6,750 nucleotides of DNA, taken from DATLAN01 sp035527455 (GTDB taxonomy: Bacteria; Planctomycetota; Planctomycetia; Pirellulales; Thermoguttaceae). A program made the translations under genes and the position numbers. Below, piece by piece: positions 1-5,156 of this stretch. The notes below the pieces were generated by a model that was not told where the DNA came from, ran no database searches, and saw only the letters and a list, made by a program, of their open reading frames with translations. Each line of letters begins with the position of its first letter. The stretch's first letter is position 1. The DNA lies in assembly GCA_035527455.1 (NCBI GenBank), contig DATLAN010000272.1, forward strand, positions 1 to 6,750, given 5' to 3'.

Positions 1-2
1 TC

Positions 3-335
3 GTGAAATTCGTCTTCGCGTGGAACGGCCTATGCTCCGACTACGTTGAAAGGAGCATGAGCTACACGGTAGCCCTGGAGCCAAACCGGCCGGCCGAAGC
101 TTACGTCTTCCACGATTCAATCGGCGAGAATTACGTTCTTGTGACGTGCTGGAGGGAGGATGGAGACACATACGGGGTGTCCGCTCAAATCCTCGGCTCA
201 ACTTGGTACGCCAACGCCTACGGACACGTTCCGATACCCGACGTCGCGACCTTCGACTCCGGCGAGATACCGGCCGAGAGCACGCTGCCGCCTGACCAGT
301 CTGCCACCTTCCGCGTTTATTTTGCGACATCCTAA
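3..335 (+). CDS. Hypothetical protein, 3' portion (probably truncated by window edge)
   Basis: The frame is open from the first bases to a TAA at 333-335 and gives 110 residues from a GTG at position 3. No upstream sequence is available to show a ribosome binding site, so this GTG may be internal and the gene may begin before the window. I do not recognise the family. The visible part is soluble-looking, rich in aromatic residues, with alternating hydrophobic stretches (for example residues 43-50, ENYVLVTC, and 104-109, FRVYFA) suggesting beta structure. There is no signal peptide or membrane segment in the visible part. It lies 33 bp upstream of a small membrane peptide and is co-directional with phage-like genes, so a virion or appendage role is possible but is only inference from context. 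Confidence that it is coding is good because codon use resembles the next genes; confidence in function is nil. Confidence 0.65.
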   Translation: MKFVFAWNGLCSDYVERSMSYTVALEPNRPAEAYVFHDSIGENYVLVTCWREDGDTYGVSAQILGSTWYANAYGHVPIPDVATFDSGEIPAESTLPPDQSATFRVYFATS

Positions 336-368
336 GCAGACCAGTTCAACAGAAAGGGTCAAGAGCCA

Positions 369-461
369 ATGAGCGATAACGACTTGCTCTGCGCTTTGCT
401 TGCAATCCTGATCGTCGGCGGACCATGCCTGTGGATCATGTGGAACAACCGAGAGCTATAA
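369..461 (+). CDS. Small single-helix membrane peptide, 30 aa
   Basis: An ATG at 369 opens a 30-codon frame ending in TAA at 459-461. The product starts with a short polar, acidic head (MSDND), has one hydrophobic segment at about residues 6-25 (LLCALLAILIVGG followed by PCLWIMW), and ends in a short polar tail (NNREL). That is the layout of a single-span membrane miniprotein. Ribosome binding is only fair: AAAGGG at 354-359 lies about 9 nt upstream of the ATG. It sits 33 bp after the previous gene and just before a promoter for the next one. Small one-helix proteins among phage late genes are often holin-, spanin- or regulator-like, but nothing here identifies which. The call rests on the clean TM pattern and position, not on homology. 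Confidence 0.5.
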   Translation: MSDNDLLCALLAILIVGGPCLWIMWNNREL

Positions 462-468
462 ACCGGTA

Positions 469-497
469 TTGACCCGGACCTGCCCGGCGCAGATAAT
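469..497 (+). promoter_or_regulatory. Sigma70-like promoter for the 209-aa virion-type gene
   Basis: TTGACC at 469-474 (5 of 6 matches to the -35 consensus) and GATAAT at 492-497 (5 of 6 to the -10) are separated by exactly 17 bp. Transcription would begin near 504, leaving an untranslated leader of about 55 nt before the ATG at 559. The -35 box is also an in-frame TTG, which could be mistaken for a start codon. It lies in the gap between the 30-aa peptide and the virion-type gene, where a promoter makes sense. Confidence 0.6.
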
Positions 498-558
498 TCA
501 TGCATCCCAAGCGTTTCAACCAATCGGTATCCCCAGCGCCTGCCGATGGAGAAAAGAA

Positions 559-1188
559 ATGGTCAAAGTAAACGCCCCGGCAATGTCCCTCGACGCCAGC
601 GGTTCGCTGGCCGGCGCCCTAGTCTTTTCAAAGTGGAAAGGGCGGAACTACGTCCGCCAGTTGGTCAGGCCGGCCAACCCGAAGCTGCCCAAGCAGGTCA
701 GCGTTCGGGCAATGTTCAAGTTCCTCTCCCAGGTGTGGAAGCTCTCGGTCAAGCCGAGCTACGAGGGCTCGTGGGAGGACCTTGCGAAGGCCAGCGTCAT
801 ATCCCCTTTCAACGCCTACATGCAGAAGAACATCCGCCGTTGGCGAGAGTTCAACGCGCCGTCGATGGAGTACCCGGCCACAGAAGACGGAACGGAACCC
901 GTTGCCGTTCTGACGTCGGCAACCGGAGCGGTACGTCACATTGACGTGCTGTTCACGATCACCACGCTCAACGACGTGTGGGGAGTGATGCTATTCAGGT
1001 CGCCGACGGGCACCTTCACCCCGTCGTTCGCCAACTGCATCGCCGTCCTCGAAGTCGATGACACCGGCGAGCTGGTGTACACCGACAGCAACCTCGCCGC
1101 CGGCGAGTATTTCTATGACGCCAGGTTCTTCACGAAGGCCGGCTTGTTGGGAGACGAAGAGGGAGAAGTAAGCGGAACGGCCACCTAG
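559..1188 (+). CDS. Phage virion-type protein with Ig/FN3-like C-terminal domain, 209 aa
   Basis: I place the start at ATG 559 because GGAG at 548-551 lies 7 nt upstream; the frame is open further upstream but that stretch contains a promoter. Residues 12-33 carry the pattern A-S-G-S-L-A-G-A-L-V-F then S-K-W-K-G-R-N-Y-V-R, followed by a Pro/Asn motif (VRPANPK) and an Arg/Lys-rich helix. I recognise this layout from conserved hypothetical proteins of tailed phages and prophages, where it sits among structural genes; no exact role is established to my knowledge. Residues about 125-209 read as one Ig/FN3-like beta sandwich: WGVMLFRS, then VDDTGELVYTD, then GEYFYDARFF and a G-x-x-G-x-x-S ending. 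A virion surface or tail-associated role is inferred. Its first 11 residues recur in the next gene. Confidence 0.8.
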   Translation: MVKVNAPAMSLDASGSLAGALVFSKWKGRNYVRQLVRPANPKLPKQVSVRAMFKFLSQVWKLSVKPSYEGSWEDLAKASVISPFNAYMQKNIRRWREFNAPSMEYPATEDGTEPVAVLTSATGAVRHIDVLFTITTLNDVWGVMLFRSPTGTFTPSFANCIAVLEVDDTGELVYTDSNLAAGEYFYDARFFTKAGLLGDEEGEVSGTAT

Positions 1189-1219
1189 GCCAACAAGGAA
1201 GTAGGTCCTCCGAAAGGGT

Positions 1220-1264
1220 CGGGCACTCGACGCCGGCCTTCGTGCCGGCCGGCGTCGAAGCCCG
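1220..1264 (+). terminator. GC-rich intergenic hairpin (attenuator or terminator-like, no U-run)
   Basis: A perfect 12-bp stem pairs 1227-1238 with 1247-1258 around an 8-nt loop, and an outer CGGGC/GCCCG pair (1220-1224 with 1260-1264) extends it across a small bulge. It fills the 95-bp gap between the 209-aa and 126-aa genes and ends about 20 nt before the next ATG. There is no T-run after it, so it is not a canonical intrinsic terminator. Pausing, processing or shielding the mRNA end are alternatives. Confidence 0.45.
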
Positions 1265-1283
1265 AGCATAAGAAAACGATCTT

Positions 1284-1664
1284 ATGGTCAAGGTCATCGG
1301 CCCGGTGATGAGCCTCGGCGGCTTCCAGCCGTTACGCAAGCCGAGAGTGAAATACGAAGAGGAACCGCCTCCCCCGCCGGTCGAGAAGGTCGACGTCACA
1401 TATGAAGAATTTGTCCCGTACCCAGACTGCACCGGCACCTACGAATACCTGGAAGACCATGACGGAGAGCACGCCTACAAAAGAACCACCGAACCGTACT
1501 ATTTCATCTACTGGAACGCGGTATGGTTGCGTTGGATAATAGCACTTGAAATCGACTATCCGCCACCCGATGACCACTGGTATCGAGAAGCACCCATAAA
1601 CGGAGACTACGAAGGCAACGGGGAATTCATGGGATACCCGCTAGCCTCAGAGCCTTACGTCTAA
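1284..1664 (+). CDS. Putative phage appendage protein sharing the MVKV leader, 126 aa
   Basis: The product opens with MVKVIGPVMSL, matching the first 11 residues of the preceding 209-aa protein at 8 of 11 positions. A Pro/Glu linker follows (about residues 25-35, EEEPPPPPVEK). The rest, about residues 45-126, is rich in Tyr and Trp: D-C-T-G-T-Y-E-Y, then H-A-Y-K-R, then Y-Y-F-I-Y-W and W-L-R-W-I-I-A-L. The G-T-Y, Y-x-I-Y-W and W-x-I spacing resembles a small beta domain that I have seen at the ends of phage-like fibre or appendage proteins in planctomycetes and verrucomicrobia; this is from memory and unverified. The ribosome binding site is weak (AAGAAAA about 8 nt upstream), which fits a gene controlled by the preceding hairpin. 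Function otherwise unknown. Confidence 0.7.
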   Translation: MVKVIGPVMSLGGFQPLRKPRVKYEEEPPPPPVEKVDVTYEEFVPYPDCTGTYEYLEDHDGEHAYKRTTEPYYFIYWNAVWLRWIIALEIDYPPPDDHWYREAPINGDYEGNGEFMGYPLASEPYV

Positions 1665-1683
1665 CCCCAAAGGAAAAAAGAAC

Positions 1684-1887
1684 ATGCTCGAGATCCTTCC
1701 GCACCAACAGATCATACTGAACGAGTTGGAGGAGATGGTCGATGCGCACAGCGTACCCGGCCAGTACGATAAGATCGACTGGTCGAACTTCCTAGCCTTC
1801 CTGACCAAGCTGATCGAGACGCTGTTGCCGATCATCATTCCGCTACTGGTCAAGCCGCCGGAAGAGCTCGACAAGAGCAAACCGTAG
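1684..1887 (+). CDS. Small protein with hydrophobic C-terminal helix, 67 aa
   Basis: ATG 1684 is preceded by AAAGGA at 1669-1674, about 9 nt away, and lies only 19 bp after the previous stop, so the two are translated from one message. The first half is acidic and helical (about residues 8-20 QQIILNELEEMVD). Residues 36-57 are strongly hydrophobic (FLAFLTKLIETLLPIIIPLLVK) with one Lys and one Glu, so this may be an amphipathic membrane-active helix or a single span. A short charged tail (PPEELDKSKP) ends it. It looks like the small membrane proteins found near phage lysis genes, but there is no family signature I can name. A holin-like role is a guess from context only. Confidence 0.65.
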   Translation: MLEILPHQQIILNELEEMVDAHSVPGQYDKIDWSNFLAFLTKLIETLLPIIIPLLVKPPEELDKSKP

Positions 1888-1904
1888 CGTTCCCCCGGGC
1901 GACA

Positions 1905-1947
1905 CCCTGGCCGGCCGAAGCAAGTCAGGCCGGCCAGGGCCTGTTTT
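1905..1947 (+). terminator. Intrinsic terminator-like hairpin inside the cassette
   Basis: A perfect 12-bp stem pairs 1905-1916 with 1928-1939 around an 11-nt loop and is followed by TTTT at 1944-1947. It lies 18 bp after the 67-aa gene stop and 26 bp before the next start. No promoter fits in the remaining gap, so downstream genes probably depend on read-through. That would lower expression of the exported proteins and peptidase relative to the upstream genes. Confidence 0.65.
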
Positions 1948-1972
1948 ATCAATCAACGAAAGGAAGAACCGC

Positions 1973-2170
1973 ATGGAACCGCTCATCATCGCCCTTGCAC
2001 TCCTTGGCCAACCGGCCACGTGCGAGCTCCCAACAGTTTGCGAGCCGACAACCGTGGAAGTGAACTGCGTTCACTTCCAGCAACGCCGCCCCGCCGTACG
2101 CGCTCTGCGAGCGATCGGCCGCGGCCTGAATCACCTGCGCCCGTTCCGCCGCGATCGCCGCTGCCGTTAG
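1973..2170 (+). CDS. Probable secreted Cys/Arg-rich small protein, 65 aa
   Basis: ATG 1973 has a strong site, AAAGGAAG ending about 6 nt upstream. The N-terminus (MEPLIIALALLGQPATC) looks like a short signal peptide or signal anchor, although it has no basic residue before the hydrophobic core. Four Cys follow (C17, C23, C32, C64). The C-terminal half, about residues 38-65, is very basic, with about ten Arg in 28 residues and an ending of RRDRRCR. I recall small planctomycete proteins with the same arrangement of leader, Cys and Arg-rich tail, but cannot name a family. Nucleic-acid or envelope binding by the basic tail is possible. Because the tail is GC-rich and low in complexity, it is the least certain of the plus-strand genes by content, though its ribosome binding site is among the best. 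Confidence 0.55.
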   Translation: MEPLIIALALLGQPATCELPTVCEPTTVEVNCVHFQQRRPAVRALRAIGRGLNHLRPFRRDRRCR

Positions 2171-2195
2171 ACGATCACTAAAACCATTCCACGCT

Positions 2196-2213
2196 CGACA
2201 AGAGATCTTGTCG
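2196..2213. repeat. 8-bp inverted repeat in the leader of the exported Trx-like gene
   Basis: CGACAAGA (2196-2203) and TCTTGTCG (2206-2213) form a perfect inverted repeat with a 2-bp centre, ending 21 bp before ATG 2235. It could be an operator or an mRNA hairpin. A CGATCAC motif is also repeated at 2172-2178 and 2212-2218. No promoter is apparent around it. Confidence 0.4.
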
Positions 2214-2234
2214 ATCACAGAAGAGAGACAAACC

Positions 2235-2825
2235 ATGAAGCCATTACCGAGCCAAATGATCCTCCCTTTCGTGTGTTGGCTGTTGCTGATCGTCCCACAA
2301 GCAACGGCCCAAACCCTAACCCCAGCGCCACACGTCCAATTCACCTTGCCCCTGACACAGTCCCAGAGCGCCAGTGCACAGTTCTTGCCAGCGCCAAACG
2401 GAGATCTCTGGCTCGTGTACGCGACGAGCTCGGGAGAGCTGCGGACTTATGCTTTAACCCTGACGAACCCGACTCCACCGCCTGATCCGGTCCCACCGCC
2501 GCCGCCAATCCCGGTTAAGCTAACCATCGCAATCGTTGAAAACCCCCAACTCACATCGCTGGCGGACCGCCAGACGCTTGCGGACCCAACCTGGAGAAAA
2601 TGGGCAACAGAGAAGCACGACTTCATCGGGATCATCCCGAACGACGTTATCGACAAAAGGACCGGCCAGCCGCCTCCACGGCTGGCCCCGTTTCTCGACC
2701 GTGCCCGTTCCCACAACCTGCCGTGGATCATATTCACTAACCCGGCCGGCGTCATTATTTGGGAGGGCCAGGTACCGACGACCGCGACGGAACTAACCAA
2801 CCTCATCAAGCAATTCGGAGGATAA
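2235..2825 (+). CDS. Exported protein with Pro-rich linker and thioredoxin-like domain lacking CxxC, 196 aa
   Basis: I choose ATG 2235 over the in-frame TTG at 2208 because it gives a textbook signal peptide and the TTG lies inside an inverted repeat; AGAAGAGAGA precedes the ATG. Residues 1-25 have a Lys, a hydrophobic core (ILPFVCWLLLIV) and an ATA|Q cleavage site. Residues 26-75 form a small beta-rich segment (GDLWLVYATSSGELRTYAL). Residues about 76-93 are a Pro-rich linker (PTPPPDPVPPPPPIP). The C-terminal domain, about 95-196, alternates strand and helix and ends with N-L-P-W-I-I-F-T-N-P-A-G-V-I-I-W-E-G then a helix, which resembles the cis-Pro strand and final helix of a thioredoxin fold. 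There is no CxxC, so a redox role is unlikely. The stop is 4 bp before the peptidase start, implying translational coupling. Function is unknown. Confidence 0.75.
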   Translation: MKPLPSQMILPFVCWLLLIVPQATAQTLTPAPHVQFTLPLTQSQSASAQFLPAPNGDLWLVYATSSGELRTYALTLTNPTPPPDPVPPPPPIPVKLTIAIVENPQLTSLADRQTLADPTWRKWATEKHDFIGIIPNDVIDKRTGQPPPRLAPFLDRARSHNLPWIIFTNPAGVIIWEGQVPTTATELTNLIKQFGG

Positions 2826-2829
2826 ACCC

Positions 2830-3618
2830 TTGCCAACTCTCATCATCACCGACGCCAACGCCGACGATCAAGTCCGCCTTTTGCGTGCCCGACTGAACGG
2901 GCATGAACTCTACGGCTGGCGAGGTTGCCTCAAGCGAACAACCGAGTATGGCTGCATCGAGGGGGTGCAGCCGTCGGACTTTCTCTTCCCAAGAATTCCA
3001 CGCAGCGAGTGGAAGCGACTTATCCTCGAAGGACGCGGAACCTTCCTGAGCGACCTCACCCGGCCGGTCTTGCCGCCGCACGACCAGGGGAATACGAACT
3101 ACTGCTGGGCGCATGGATCAGTCCGGGCCGAGGAAGCGATTCTAGTATATCACGGTCAAGCGCCGAAGATTCTCTCCGCCGAATCGGTCGCCGTTCCGTT
3201 GACCGGAGGAAAGAACCGAGGAGGTTCACCGGATGAGGCACTCAAGCGCCTCATGTCGCACGGCTGTAGCGAGCAGAAGTTCTGGCCGGAGAACGACCTG
3301 AACATCAAGCACGCCAAGGAAGGATGGATTGACAACGCACTCGATCACGTCATTCTCCGCTGGGCCGACGTGGAGAACTTTGCCGACCAGATGACTCTTG
3401 CCCTGCACCGCATCCCGGTGGCCATCGGTCTCAACTGGTGGGGACACCTAGTCTGTCAACTGGACCCCGTAATTCTGCCCGATGGAAGCGTAGGAATCGG
3501 TTGCGACAATTCATGGGGACCAGACTACGGCGAGAACGGATACTTCTTGCTCGACGAGAAGCACGGCACCGCCGACCTCGGTGCCTTCGCCCCGATCTCG
3601 ACGACCTTCGCCGGCTAA
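2830..3618 (+). CDS. Papain-like (C1A) cysteine peptidase, 262 aa
   Basis: This is a papain-fold cysteine peptidase, expected to cleave peptide bonds through a Cys-His-Asn triad. The oxyanion-hole Gln and catalytic Cys are in QGNTNYCWAHGS (Q86, C92), with the same six-residue spacing as papain. LSAESVAV (about 116-123) and GGSPDEALKRLMSHGC (131-146) match the next conserved blocks, the catalytic His is H206 (WWGHLVC), and N227 lies in NSWGPDYGENGYFLL, close to the papain NSWGxxWGENGY block. The N-terminal 80 residues precede the catalytic core and could be a short propeptide or an extra domain. There is no signal peptide, so it acts in the cytoplasm, is packaged, or leaves by lysis. The TTG start is supported by GGAGGA at 2817-2822, 7 nt upstream. 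It is the last gene of the cassette. Targets are unknown; host attack, lysis help or virion processing are all possible. Confidence 0.92.
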   Translation: MPTLIITDANADDQVRLLRARLNGHELYGWRGCLKRTTEYGCIEGVQPSDFLFPRIPRSEWKRLILEGRGTFLSDLTRPVLPPHDQGNTNYCWAHGSVRAEEAILVYHGQAPKILSAESVAVPLTGGKNRGGSPDEALKRLMSHGCSEQKFWPENDLNIKHAKEGWIDNALDHVILRWADVENFADQMTLALHRIPVAIGLNWWGHLVCQLDPVILPDGSVGIGCDNSWGPDYGENGYFLLDEKHGTADLGAFAPISTTFAG

Positions 3619-3806
3619 GGCCCGCCGCCGGTCTTCAGGGCTTTACGCTCCTGGCGATCGATCCACTCGAGCAGAGCGATCGTAATCGCTTCGGTACGAT
3701 CGCCCCTATGTCGGAAACGATTTTGAGTCTTCAGAACTCGATCGAGCCTGTCAAGCACATGAGGGCAGAGCCTGACACAAACGATAGGGTACAGTGAACG
3801 AAGCAC
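3615..3806 (-). CDS. Arc/CopG-type ribbon-helix-helix regulator, 63 aa
   Basis: I place the start at GTG 3806 because GGAGG lies 6 nt upstream on the minus strand (plus 3813-3817). The frame is open further upstream, but that part is promoter DNA and gives implausible protein. The product has a short N-terminal strand (PIVCVRL, about residues 7-13), then PHVLDRLDRVL, a basic turn (NRFRHRGD) and the helix RTEAITIALLEWIDRQERK. The order strand, P-x-x-L-D-x-L, Arg-rich turn, T/S-E-A-I helix matches Arc- and CopG-like ribbon-helix-helix DNA-binding proteins, which act as dimers. Its stop codon overlaps the peptidase stop by 4 bp in convergent orientation. A promoter and repeated GTAATAC motifs upstream point to autoregulation. 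It could control the cassette or serve as an antitoxin; no partner toxin is seen next to it. Confidence 0.75.
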   Translation of the reverse strand: MLRSLYPIVCVRLCPHVLDRLDRVLKTQNRFRHRGDRTEAITIALLEWIDRQERKALKTGGGP

Positions 3807-3833
3807 GATTAACCTCCAGGGTCCGGAGCTGAT

Positions 3834-3884
3834 GTAATACCCGACGTATTGTAATACGACGATCGACGTAATACAGCGGACCGC
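3834..3884. promoter_or_regulatory. Operator array: three GTAATAC direct repeats at 17-bp pitch
   Basis: GTAATAC occurs at 3834-3840, 3851-3857 and 3868-3874, exactly 17 bp apart each time. Between the first two is GTATT (3846-3850), which makes local inverted repeats with its neighbours (AATAC-CCGAC-GTATT and CGTATT-GT-AATACG). The array lies 28-78 bp upstream of the ribbon-helix-helix start; its distal copy coincides with the -10 box and the others cover the likely start of transcription. This is where a self-repressor would bind. Confidence 0.65.
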
Positions 3885-3896
3885 CAGAAAAGTCAA
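3868..3896 (-). promoter_or_regulatory. Promoter of the ribbon-helix-helix gene
   Basis: On the minus strand TTGACT (plus 3891-3896, 5 of 6 to consensus) and TATTAC (plus 3868-3873, 4 of 6) are separated by 17 bp. The untranslated leader would be about 55 nt and contains two GTAATAC motifs and the GGAGG site. Confidence 0.6.
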
Positions 3897-3910
3897 TACC
3901 AAGATCACGG

Positions 3911-3944
3911 CCGGCCGGGCGTCTGGAGCCGACGCCCCGGCCGG
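3911..3944. repeat. GC-rich inverted repeat
   Basis: CCGGCCGGGCGTC at 3911-3923 pairs with 3931-3944 with a single extra base in the right arm and a 7-nt loop. No T-run follows on either strand, so it is not an obvious terminator. It lies between the regulator promoter and the larger palindromes. The 3900-4060 stretch holds no convincing gene. Confidence 0.5.
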
Positions 3945-3986
3945 AAGCCGGACAAGCACGGACGCTCCGGGCTGCGCCCTCCGCTA

Positions 3987-4060
3987 CGGCGGTTGTTCCG
4001 GCCGGCGGGCATCGCACCGGATGCCGGAGCTTCCATGCCCGCCGGCCGGAACAACCGCCG
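3987..4060. repeat. Perfect 26-bp inverted repeat with 22-bp loop
   Basis: Bases 3987-4012 are the exact reverse complement of 4035-4060, separated by 22 bp. The arms contain CCGGCCGGCGGGCAT and the inner loop has a further short palindromic CCGGATGCCGG. It abuts the outer edge of the 1.3-kb palindrome but has no counterpart at the other edge. A stem this long and perfect suggests a recent repeat element or cruciform rather than chance, even at this GC content. Confidence 0.8.
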
Positions 4061-4257
4061 CGCGGGGCGGAAGCGGGGCGGGGACGGTCGAGCGTTCCGA
4101 TCGGGCGCGCGTCGAGGCCGAGGCGAGGATCGAGCAGCGTTCTCCATCGCAAGCGGCCGAGCTGCAGCGGCATCGGCTGTCCATCAGAGCGAACCGCGTT
4201 CCATTGCGAGCGCAGCCCGAACCGCCGCGATGCTCACTGCCTGCGATCGACGAGCGA

Positions 4258-4545
4258 TCACCTCACAGCCATCTTGCATTTTGCCACAGCTCGAGCGCGA
4301 GCGGGCCCCGCCCGCAAGCCGCCGGCGACGCGGCAGCGAGCCGCCGGAGCCGGCCGATCCGGGCCAAGATGCCGAAACGCCCTCTCCATCGCCGCCAGCA
4401 GCGCAGCCGGAGCGTTGCCGAGCCGCCGCCGCTCATCCTGCGTCAAGCCGCCGCCGACGGCGACCGGCTGCGCCGGAGCGACGGACTCCATTGCCGCGAC
4501 CGCGAGCTTGTGGACGCGGGCCAGGTCGAATGAATGATCTCGCAT
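4258..4545 (-). CDS. Doubtful 95-aa frame in left arm of the palindrome
   Basis: ATG at 4545 (minus strand) has GGAGG about 8 nt upstream and opens 95 codons ending in TGA. The product starts MRDHSFDLARVHKLAVAAMES and becomes rich in Ala and Arg. It is the mirror copy of the frame at 4869-5156 and has the same length. No family is recognised. The changes between copies are mostly amino-acid changing, so there is no sign of selection on the protein. It may be a real small gene carried by the repeat or just a long frame in GC-rich DNA. Confidence 0.25.
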   Translation of the reverse strand: MRDHSFDLARVHKLAVAAMESVAPAQPVAVGGGLTQDERRRLGNAPAALLAAMERAFRHLGPDRPAPAARCRVAGGLRAGPARARAVAKCKMAVR

Positions 4546-4634
4546 TGCATGGTCCTCCAACCGTCCGACCTCCAAGCGGACAAGGTCGATCGAGGGTCGC
4601 GGGCTACGGTCGAGCGGCATGGTGCGTGCTAGTC

Positions 4635-4778
4635 GGTTTTGCAGGGCGGATTCGCCGGGAAGTCGTTTTTTTCGGACAGGGGTAGAACCCCTGCCCTGCA
4701 AAAAACGAGAAGAGACTGAAGTCTCTCGTTCCCGTCGAACCGCCCTTGCAAAACCGAGAAGACCCTGAAGGGTCTCAA
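4635..4778. repeat. Hairpin-rich centre of the palindrome
   Basis: Three hairpins are visible: CAGGGGT/ACCCCTG at 4678-4694 with a 3-nt loop, AGAGAC/GTCTCT at 4713-4728 with loop TGAA, and AGACCC/GGGTCT at 4760-4775 with loop TGAA. A longer pairing of TTTTGCAGGGC (about 4637-4647) with GCCCTGCAAAA (4694-4704) encloses the first. The two TGAA hairpins exist only on the right side; the left arm reads straight across their positions. The stretch holds no gene. Confidence 0.6.
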
Positions 4779-4868
4779 AGCACGCACCATGCCGCTCGAC
4801 CTCCGCCGCGCGACCCTCGATCGACCAAGTCCGCTTGGAGGTCGGACGGATGGTTGGAGGACCATGCA

Positions 4869-5156
4869 ATGCGAGATCATTCATTCGACCTGGCCCGCGT
4901 CCACGCTCTTGCGGTCGCGGCAATGGAGTCAGTCGCTCCGGCGCAGCCGGTCGCCGTCGGCGGCGGCTTGACGCTGGATGAGCGGCGGCGGCTCGGCAAC
5001 GCTCCGGCTACGCTGCTGGCGGCGATCGAGAGGGCGTTTCGGCATCTTGGCCCGGATCGGCCGGCTCCGGCGGCCCGCGGCCGCGTCGCCGGCGGCTTGC
5101 GGGCGGGGCGCGCTCGCGCTCGAGCTGTGGCACAATGCAAGATGGCTGTGAGGTGA
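4869..5156 (+). CDS. Doubtful 95-aa frame in right arm of the palindrome
   Basis: ATG 4869 has GGAGG at 4856-4860, 8 nt upstream, and opens 95 codons to TGA at 5154-5156. It differs from the left-arm frame by about 12 bases and 7 residues (K/A, Q/L, A/T, M/I, C/G, P/R, K/Q), with no insertions or deletions. The two frames diverge from the palindrome centre. I see no recognisable domain. Retained start, ribosome site and frame argue weakly for coding; the neutral-looking substitutions argue against it. Confidence 0.3.
   Translation: MRDHSFDLARVHALAVAAMESVAPAQPVAVGGGLTLDERRRLGNAPATLLAAIERAFRHLGPDRPAPAARGRVAGGLRAGRARARAVAQCKMAVR

Noticed and set aside
469..558. N-terminal extension of the 209-aa gene from TTG 469
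   Set aside because: The stretch contains a -35/-10 pair with 17-bp spacing, and ATG 559 has a well-placed GGAG; the extension has no phage-like content.
3834..3884. CRISPR or replication iterons from the GTAATAC repeats
   Set aside because: Repeats are only 7 bp with 10-bp gaps and overlap a promoter of a DNA-binding protein, so an operator is the simpler reading; no Cas or Rep gene is present.
3807..3959. Upstream extension of the ribbon-helix-helix frame to ATG 3959
   Set aside because: It would place the promoter and operator repeats inside the gene and adds 51 residues unlike the family, while GTG 3806 has GGAGG at 6 nt.
4021..4533. Long plus-strand frame in the left arm and its mirror at 4929-5354
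   Set aside because: Composition is dominated by Arg, Ala, Pro and Ser as expected from GC-rich antisense frames, with no ribosome site or recognisable domain.
4258..4923. 221-residue minus-strand frame crossing the palindrome centre
   Set aside because: It joins both arms through hairpin DNA; only the last 95 codons have a matching frame in the other arm and a ribosome site.
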